Source of the DNA: Amoebidium appalachense
Lineage: Eukaryota > Ichthyosporea
DNA: 64,000 nt
Assembly (NCBI GenBank): GCA_963693365.1
Contig: CAVNZM010000015.1
Span: 4,092,001-4,156,000, forward strand
Direction of reading: 5' to 3'
Shown: one piece after another, positions 41,267-64,000 of the stretch
Layout: the number at the start of each line of letters is the position of its first letter
Numbering within the stretch: position 1 is the first letter of the stretch
Notes under the pieces: model-generated
What the model was told of the DNA's origin: nothing
The model's input: only the letters and a program-made list of their open reading frames with translations
The model's database searches: none
Position numbers and translations under genes: made by a program

Positions 41267-42923
41267 TTAGACACTAGTTTGGCTACTCTGACTACTCTGA
41301 GATCCTGATTGGCTGCCTGCAGACTTGCGGCCACGATTACTTTGCTTTCGATCGTGCCATTGCAGCTGCGTCTCTCCAGCAGGTGGCAACGCCAGGCCCA
41401 GCACAGCAGATGCACGAGAAGGGGGTGGGAACTGCCCACCAGCCGAGGGCTGGCCCACATGGCCCAAGTAAGGATGGGGACCGTGCTGCGGCAGTAGCCC
41501 AGGCATGGGGAAGGCAGGGCCGGGCTGAGGCGGCATGATGCCCCACGGTGGGGGCCAGCCATGTGGGTGGTGCGGGCCTGGATGGGGTGCAGGGGGCATG
41601 TGCGGCACATGGCCCTGCTGCATGTCAAGCGCGGGTGCTGGTGGCATGGCATCCTGATTGGCTGCAACCCAACGTGGGCAGCTCTTGGCCCGATTGGAGC
41701 CGGGGCAGCCCTTGCCCTGGCGGCCACACGTCTTGCAGGTCTTGGGGGCTCTCTGGGGTGGCTGCATAGGAGGGGGCACCGGCAAATCCATCTGCAGGGG
41801 CCCCTCAGGGCCAATGTTGCGATGCTTTTTGCCCACTAGCATGGGCAAGGGCCGCTCACGCTGCGCCCCTGCATCGACACCGTCTGGAACAGGGAGGGGT
41901 GGCAAGGGGGCAGGCCGTATGGTTGCTGGCACAGCGTCTGCCCTCTCCTCGCGCATACGCTTGCGGTGATCTGCCAGGCCCTCGTGTGTGGAGCGCTGTG
42001 CATGTGCCGTCTGCCAGGTCTTCCACTTGTCGAAATGCTTCTTGATGTAGGCCGCATCCTTCATGTAGATTCCCCCAGCCACAGAGGCAGCCTTGTTGAA
42101 GTCTTGGGCCAAAGCCTCGAACAGCTGGCCGTTGGGCTTTGCATGTGCCTTGTAGGTGCCCAGGAGCAGCGTGCTGAATAGCTTGCGCTCCTGAGGGGTA
42201 AGCACCGGAAGGAAGGGGATGGCCACATGTTGCTTCTGCGCCAGGAACTTGTAGTCGCCCCTCAGTGCAGGGTCCGGCTGTGGTGCACCACGCGCCACCT
42301 GGTTGCCCCCCCCCATGGCAGCACCGTCACCCTCCTCGACCTCACAGTCCTCTGGCCCGCCCATCACGCCATTGGCTGCAGGCTCGATGTTATCAGACGG
42401 AGGTGGGGGTGCGGGCACCGCAACTGGCTCCTGCGCCGGGGCATTGGCCACACAGGAGAGCAGGGCAAAGTTGAAGTACTCCTCCGGTAGCTTGTAGCAG
42501 CCTACGGGTACCCACTGGGGGTCGAGGTGATGGCCGTACAGCATCAGCGCCAGTGCCTCCATGTCGTCAACAATCCAGGGGCTGTAGTGGGGGGGCCCCG
42601 ATGCCTGGCCCAGGCGGTTGCGGTAGTGTGCACGCAGGTTGTGGAGGTGGCGCCTATTGGACATGGTGGCGTCCAGCAGGCGCAGCGACATGCGTGTGGC
42701 CCCAAAGTGGGTGGCCAGGGGGTTGTGCACTGCCCCCTCCACCTCGTTGGTGCCCCGGATGCAGCGGTAGCGCATGAGCCCATCTGCGTCGGCAGTGGTC
42801 TCGTAGTAGAGGGGCAGGCCGGGGGGGTCCGACAGACAGCCATTTTGGGCGTGTTCGAGCAGCGACTGTGGGGGCACAAGCAAACATCAGAGAGATGGGT
42901 GGGTGGTGGTGGTGGTAGTGTGT

Positions 42924-42972
<49 letters not shown>

Positions 42973-43054
42973 GGGGGGGGGATGGGGTTGCTAAGGAAAA
43001 AAACGAGCAGGGAAAGGCAAAAAACAACTGGCTAGGCAGCAAGGGCCGTGCGGG

Positions 43055-43122
<68 letters not shown>

Positions 43123-43712
43123 ATGTTTGGGGGGGGGGGGGAGGGGGGGGGGGGGGGGGGAGGCTAGGGTGTGCGTGTGTGTGCAGATGAACCAAGGATG
43201 ACAAATAAGCGAAGAATCTTTTCTGTGGTGGTGGAGTTGTTGGGCGCCTGCAGGGGGAGGGGGGGGGGGGGGGGGGGGATGTTGCCTCGAGTCTTTCAAA
43301 GCCATCCTTCTTGAACAGAGGCTTGCCATCCGGTCCGGGCGGCACATCCTTGTAGATGTTTTTGAACTCCACCAGCCGCGAGACCAGCGTGTATGGGTCG
43401 GGAATAACCCGCCGGATGCGCTCCATGAAGTAGCTCAGGTCGCCGCCCTTGAGCTCGGTTTCAATGTCGATGCCCTTCTGCTCCAGCACCCCCTGTGAGG
43501 CAGGATGCCAATATTAATTTACTACGCACACTGCAATTTGGGTTTGGTAGACTTTGATACCTGCCGTTATTGTAGGACCCCTCCCCTCCACCCCCCCCAT
43601 CTTCTCCCCCAACACAAGTAAAAAATGCATGTGGCTCTTTCCCCCCACAACCCTACATTATTTCTCTCTAGGCATATGAATAACCCCCACTCTCCTCCCC
43701 CCCCCCCCCCCC

Positions 43713-43753
<41 letters not shown>

Positions 43754-44782
43754 TTGCCCCCCCTCTCTCTGAGGCTCAGGCTCTCTCTCTTCCCTCAGAA
43801 GTTTTGTCGAAGGTGTGCATGGTTGTGGGTGGAATGGTGAGTGTGTGCTAACGAGTGTATGTGTGTGTGCGCGTCAGTCACGCATGTTGTTGTTGCCGTT
43901 TTTTTTATTTTTATTTTTTATTTTTTATTTTGGGGGGGGGGGGGAGGGGGGGGGGGGCACCTTCACATGTCCGTAATCCTCTTCATTCCACACAAATATT
44001 GCCTCGCTGAGTGCGCGTGCGTACTCAGCCCTGCGGGGGTGTGACTTGTACGTGCCGTCCGCCGTGTTTGCAATGGAGTGGAAGGCGTCATTCAGCACAG
44101 TCTGCCACACCACCTCCCCAGGCGGTGCCTGGCCCAACATGCCCTCTCTGGGAGCTGCCTCGGGTCCCCCTGGGGCTGCCTCAAGGCCCCCCGGGGCTGC
44201 CTGGGGGTCCTGGGGGGGTGCCTGTGGGCCGGCAAGGGGTTGCTGCTGCTCGGCAGGGGGAGGGGCTGGGTCAGGGACCACCGGCACCTCGGCACCTGGG
44301 TCCGGTGGGGGCTGAATGGGCCGTAGCCACTGCAGGTGCACCATCAGCTCAAAGGGCGGCGGACCCAGCTCTCCCAGGGTCTTGCCCTTGTCGGGGCCAA
44401 AGGGCACCTGCATGGCCGGCGACAGCACCTGATCCACCCGCACCACTGCATGCTTCTTGCCCACCTTCATGCCCCCCCAGCGCTCCGGCTGCACAGCCAG
44501 CACCACCCCGGTGGCTGCTGCAGCATGTGGGCCCCGCCGGGGCACAATCTCAACCCCTTCACCGAGTGCCTTTGCATGAAGCCGCGCTGCATGTCATAGA
44601 GGGAAGCAAAAAACTCAGCCAAAAAGCCACAGCACCAACGTTTTTCTCTTCGCTCCACAAAAATCAAATGCATATTCCTTAGCAACCCCCTTCCCCCCCC
44701 CCCCCCCCCCTTCTCCCCTCCCCCCCCCCCCTCTCCCAGTGCCCAGCTTGTGTGGCACTTGCACGTGTTAACAGTGCTATAG

Positions 44783-44813
<31 letters not shown>

Positions 44814-47142
44814 ACCACCACCACCACCAATCACCCCCTCCTTTGATAGCCACCCGACACCCAGCATAACACAACTGGAACACTGGCCCATGTGGTCAGC
44901 CACCCCCCCCCCCCCCCCCCCCCCCCCTCCTCCCCCTCCCCTCTCCTCTGGGGGGCCCACAATCTTTCTATATCTGGCATAAGCACATAAGCACTGGGGC
45001 AAAAAGCAGGTGGGATACACACCTGACAGGTTTGGCCTATCGACCACGGCCGAGTAGACCTGCAGGGACGCATATGCATCAAGGGCAGCGTAGGTGGCCT
45101 GCACCTCTGATAGCGGCTCGTGCCAGTTGGAGCATCGAACAAGTGCCGGCTTGGGCAGCTTCTTGCCTATGACCTGGGCAGTGATGTCGGCCAAGCCCCG
45201 GGCCGCAGAGGTGATAGCTGCACGGGCATAGCAGAACCGGCCCAGCTCCAGATAGCTGGCCACAGGGGTGCCGTAGTCCTTGTTGAGGTGGGCCGAGTCC
45301 GTGCCGATCTGCTTGCCCACCTTGATGATGCTGGGGTCCCTAAGCAGCGCAATCAGCTCGTCCACCAGCCGCGCGGGCGGGCTGTGGTTGGGGCCCATGC
45401 GTGCCAAGTGGAAGATGTACACGGCCCGTGCGGTGGCAATCTGCAGCGTGCAAACCTTGGACCGCGCCTGGCCCACCCGATAGACCCACTCGCAGTCCAG
45501 CCCCACCACGCGGTGCTGCTGCCCCTCCAGGTCGGCACGAATGGCCGCTGTAGCCACCACCGCCCCCTGGCAGTCGGTGTACACCGGCTTAGGGTAGTTG
45601 GCCGGCAGCTCCAGCCCAGGCAGACCGTCCGTCACGCTTACCAGCGCAGCCTCGTTCAGACGGACGGGGCATTTTGGCCGGGCTAGGGTTGGAAACATGC
45701 GCTCAACAAACGCCCGGTCTTGGCAGCACCGATCTGTGTAGAAGAAGGCCGGGCCCTTGCTGTTGAGCGCCGCCGTGGTGGCAGAGATGCGCTGGATCAC
45801 GGGCTCAATCTCCTGGTGGCTGCAGTCCCGTGTAAATACCTGCGCCCGGATCTCTGGGGTGCCGCACTGTGTGAGAGGGCATCTCCGAGCAGCCATGCAT
45901 GTTCTAGCTTCCCTTACCACATGGCCCTTCACGAGACTTCAGTGCCCACACAATCCTTTCCCCCTCCCTCCCCCCAAACCCATGTGCCCACATACTTTCC
46001 CCTCCCTCTCCCCCAAAACCCTTCCCCCTCCTTCCCCCCAAACCCATGTGCCCACATACTTTCCCCAGGCCTCCCTTTCCCCCAAAATCTTCCCCCCCCC
46101 CCCCCTCCCCCTAAACCCATGTACCTACAATCCTTCCCCCTTCCTCCCCCTAAACCCTTGTGATCACAATCCTTTCCCCCTCTCTGCCTTCCCCCCAAAC
46201 CCATGTGCCCACGATCCTTCCCCACTCCCCCCTCCCCCCAAACCATGGGACAGCCCTCCATATGGCACCTACTGCCTCCCCCCCCCCCCCCCCCCCCCCC
46301 CACCCCACCCCGGGCCTCTTGCCCTCTCTACCTTCAACCCCGACGGTGGTGTCTCTCCCCCCCCCCCCCCCCCCCCCCCCCCCTGCATCCCTTGCAATCA
46401 CTGGCCCCTACTCCCATTCTGCTTGGCCCCCCCCCCCCCCCCCCCCCCCCGATTCCCCGCCAAAAGAAAGCTCCACCCCAGCCCACCCCAATCTCTACCC
46501 AGCAAAAACACATACACACATATCTGGAGCTTCCTAGTTTTTGCTCGACAGGGCAAGAATTGTCCCCAAAACCCACATACTACAAACCTCTACTCACAGT
46601 GTGCCACCTCATTAAATGTGGAGCCTAAGAGATTTCAGGCCCTAGAGGGGGGAGGGGGGGGGGGGGGGAGGGGGGGGGGCGTGTGTGTGTGTGTGTGTGT
46701 GGGGGGGGGGGGGGGGTGGGGGGGGGGGGGGGGGGAGGGGGGAAGGGGGCCTGGGGGAGAGTGGGGGGAGGGGGGAGAAGAGGAGGGACCACACACCGCC
46801 AAGCTCGTTTACACAAGTCCATAGGCCTCGGTACAGAGGCTCCCCATTGATGCCGGTGAGCTTCCCAATTTGGAAGGTGTGGTCGGCCTTGAGCACGTTG
46901 TTTACGGGCTTGAGCTGCGTGTCCAGGCTCTGGTACTTTGCCGTGCGGTCGCTGAACTCAGTATACACGGCACTCAGGTATTTGCCTGAACCCCAAGTAC
47001 TGTTAGAACTCCACCACCCTCCCATCAGGACCATCCCCCCCATTCCCTCTAGTCCCTCGTGTTCATCTCACCTCTCTGTATTTTCGTAAGTCTGTATGGC
47101 TTTTCCCATCTCAAAAACGCTACACACCCATCTCCGGCCGTT

Positions 47143-47199
<57 letters not shown>

Positions 47200-47376
47200 C
47201 CCCGCCTCCCGGCGCGCGCAAACCCTCCAAGTCATTGCACCAACTTTCACCTTCTTTCCCCTTTGTGCCCCATCTGCAGTTTGTCCCCTGCACGTCCGTT
47301 TGCCCTTCCCCCCACACCCTCCTGCCACTACTATAATAACCATTAAGTACCGCCACCAAGATCCAGTCTACCACCA

Positions 47377-47432
<56 letters not shown>

Positions 47433-47575
47433 CTCTCCACCTCCTTTCCCCCAACACACACAGACACACATGCGCACACCCACCATCTAATTTCAGGCAT
47501 AACAGTTCTCCACGATTTCCCAAGCACACTCACTGGTACATGGACCGTTATGCTTTCACCCCTCTGATGATCCCT

Positions 47576-47607
<32 letters not shown>

Positions 47608-47682
47608 CACCACCACCACCACCACCACCACCATGACTGATTGCCACCACCACCACCTAATCCATCACCATGTCCCCCCCCC

Positions 47683-47730
<48 letters not shown>

Positions 47731-49123
47731 ACGGACCCACAAGTACACGCACACTCACAGGCGCACATCCACCACCACACATCCACCACCACCATAATAG
47801 AAACTTATTGACCACACTTCCAAAACCCATTTCCAAGTCCCCCCCCCCCCCCCCAAAAAAAAAATAAAAAAAATAAAACAAAACCCTACCAAGCCAACCC
47901 AAAAAATGCCCAAGCACGTGCATACAAAACAATGGGGACCATTTACACACCCAAAATGCAGTGCACACTTGCCTGAAGGCACATGTCCAGCGTAACCATT
48001 TTTGTCACCAAACGCCGAGAACTTAGCCGCCTGCTCCTCTGGGGGAAGTTCTGTCAGGCGCTGGTCGTGGGGGCGGAAATCGTTACGCTTTTTGAGTTCA
48101 TACTTGGTCCAATGCAGCGCCCTCGAGTAATACAGGAGCCGCTGCTCGTCGTATCGCTGCTTGTGGAGCTCCGAGAGGAGGGTGGCAAAGGCGTTTGGGC
48201 CCACACCTTTGTCTGCCAGTGCACGCAACAATGTTACCACCTTTAGGTCGAGCCCACTGCGGTGGCTAAGGTAGGCCGGAAACTGATCACGCATGAAGAG
48301 TGGAAGGCGTTTAATTGTCTGGGGGTTTGTGCCGGCAAAGTTTTTTTTGCATGTGTCACAAAAGTACCGGGCCGTGATAATGTAGTAGCAGCTGTCAAAG
48401 TCGATAACACGCCGTCCTACGGGGTTGCTCATGAACCCATTGCGAGAAGTACGGTGTGGGTTGGGGTGGTTGTGGGGGTCCACGTAGTGATCATCGAAGG
48501 GGCACGGCACCATGAAACCGGGAGACAACCTTTCCGGAAGCCAGGCAAAACATCTGGGTTTGTAGAAAGGCGCTGGATCGCCCCCAAATTTAAAGCCTAT
48601 AATGGGAGGTGGAAGATGCCACCCCACAGGCGTCTTCTCATCTTTGAGACTCTCTTTCACTGTGTGCAGGTGCGACTTGATTGTTTCGCCCGCCGCGTCA
48701 GAAAACTCCTCTCCACCGTCATCCCCGTCCGTATTATCTTCTCCCTCTTCCTCCCCTTCATCCTCGTCTACCCGGTACGCATCTGCTGCTGCATTTAGCA
48801 AAGGTTCCTCGTCGGGTTGCACCTGTATGTCTGGTGGGTGTGGAGCAGGGGCCCGATCCATTTCTCTTGGTAACGAATGGACGCTACCTGCCTCAACTAC
48901 ACGGGCCCTTATGTCGGCGGCCTTAGATAGAGGGGGCTGTTCGGGTTGTACGTTTACGTTTAGTTCCTGCAAAACAGCTTTGTTTGCCGTCCCAAAACCT
49001 GCAAAGTTCGCTAAAGGCTGAACAAATGCAGCATCTTTTTTTTTTGCGCCCAGCTCCCTCCCTAGCTCCGCCTGTTTTATGCCCAGGGCGCTGTGTTGTG
49101 CCCTTAGGGCAGCCTGGCTTCAT
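41267..49123 (-). CDS. transposon-related protein: DUF6729-like, RNase-H-fold and DEDDy 3'-5' exonuclease
   Basis: Six minus-strand exons: 47973-49123, 46797-46985, 45023-45853, 43961-44586, 43286-43492 and 41267-42865. They give about 1533 residues if one base of an A10 run (49036-49045) is discounted. N-terminus: basic, GHKTGGAREGAGRKKK. Residues ~185-380: a DUF6729-like domain (YKPRCFAWLP, GRRVIDFDSCYYII, YFCDTCKKNF, LSHRSGLDL). Residues ~400-500: VLKADHTFQIGKL, WTCVNELGEIRAQV and FFYTDRCCQDRAFVERMFP, like the first two acidic blocks of a DDE transposase RNase-H fold. Residues ~560-730: DEDDy exonuclease with LDCEW, VGKQIGTDSAHLNKDYG and YAALDAYASLQVY, all catalytic residues kept. Then come a block with GTNEVEGAVHNPL and a CKTCGRQGKGCPGSNRAKSCP zinc knuckle. 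Domain names are from memory. Exons are GC-rich, unlike the flanks. Introns 1 and 5 are GC-AG. Confidence 0.82.
42928..43277. repeat. (GT)n, G-runs and (CT)n in intron 5 of the DUF6729-like gene
   Basis: (GT)n at 42928-42957, G-run to 42980, (CT)n at 43060-43108, and G-runs at 43130-43160 and 43257-43278. Confidence 0.92.
43284..43285 (-). promoter_or_regulatory. GC-type 5' splice site (DUF6729-like gene, intron 5)
   Basis: Minus-strand GAG|GCAACA, phase 0, joining to CCCCCACAG before 42865. There is no GT donor downstream before the frame runs into poly-proline from a C-run. Confidence 0.65.
47144..47720. repeat. C-runs, (CAC)n and (CA)n in intron 1 of the DUF6729-like gene
   Basis: C-runs at 47145-47196, 47380-47431, 47580-47608 and 47676-47716, with (CAC)n at 47609-47632. 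These create poly-proline and poly-glycine frames that are not coding. Confidence 0.92.
47971..47972 (-). promoter_or_regulatory. GC-type 5' splice site (DUF6729-like gene, intron 1)
   Basis: Minus-strand CAG|GCAAGT, the classic strong GC donor, phase 1. It joins to the acceptor before 46985, giving VPSGKYLSAVYTEF. Confidence 0.82.
49036..49045 (-). other. A10 homopolymer frameshift near the start of the DUF6729-like gene
   Basis: From ATG 49123 the frame reads MKPGCPKG to GAGRKKK and then shifts at ten A residues. With nine, it continues directly into DAAFVQPLANFAGF and the rest of exon 1, and the corrected length fits the phase of the first intron. No in-frame ATG lies just downstream. Confidence 0.8.
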
Positions 49124-63860
<14,737 letters not shown>

Positions 63861-64000
63861 CTACCATTTTATGCCAGCCAATGAAAACAAACCTTTAGCC
63901 AAACTAAAACCGGTGTGAGTGATCCCTTCTAGGCTCTGTCGCGGTGTTCTTTTACCTCCCGTAATAATGCGGCATTTATTTTTGACCACAACGACCATAC

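Noticed and set aside
42527-42994. Plus-strand ORFs across 41300-45700
   Set aside because: They mirror the GC-rich minus-strand exons of the exonuclease gene, whose domains and splice phases are clear.

Overview
This is a nuclear genome fragment from a eukaryote, most likely a protist. Coding sequence is split into short exons joined by GT-AG introns, with three GC-AG exceptions. The introns are packed with (GT)n, (CA)n, (GA)n and long poly-G or poly-C runs. I do not name the species. A calcium-dependent-type protein kinase argues against an animal or fungus and fits alveolates, green algae, cryptophytes and similar lineages. Run lengths in the homopolymers and microsatellites should be treated as approximate.

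Layout. 1-2368: no recognisable gene. 2369-4163: a non-LTR retrotransposon (LINE) 3' fragment with a second, inverted copy nested inside it; both insertions keep 10-bp target-site duplications. 4164-6380: nothing recognised. 6381-10724 (minus): a five-exon gene for a tail-anchored FKBP-type prolyl isomerase. 11462-22372 (plus): an eleven-exon kinase with degenerate EF-hands and a C-terminal PH domain. 22949-23855: possible further exons, unassigned. About 23960-26275: a third, longer and broken LINE copy. 27047-30826 and 34376-37009 (both minus): two tandem seven-transmembrane receptors of the cAMP-receptor-like type. The first has a 0.7-kb satellite in its intron. Between them lies a palindromic AT-rich repeat cluster and a GA/TA satellite. 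41267-49123 (minus): a GC-rich six-exon gene for a ~1530-residue transposon-related protein: DUF6729-like zinc domain, RNase-H-fold transposase-like segment, intact DEDDy 3'-5' exonuclease and a C-terminal zinc knuckle. A one-base shift in an A10 run interrupts its frame near the start codon. 51343-63860 (minus, continuing off the right edge): the 3' exons of a gene I do not recognise.

The cellular genes make no obvious operon-like unit. Two themes stand out. First, signalling genes (receptors, kinase-PH, immunophilin) share the window with selfish sequences. Second, a dispersed ~110-130-bp repeat occurs five times, always inside an intron and always in the sense direction of the host gene. 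Several tandem repeats have captured splice sites.
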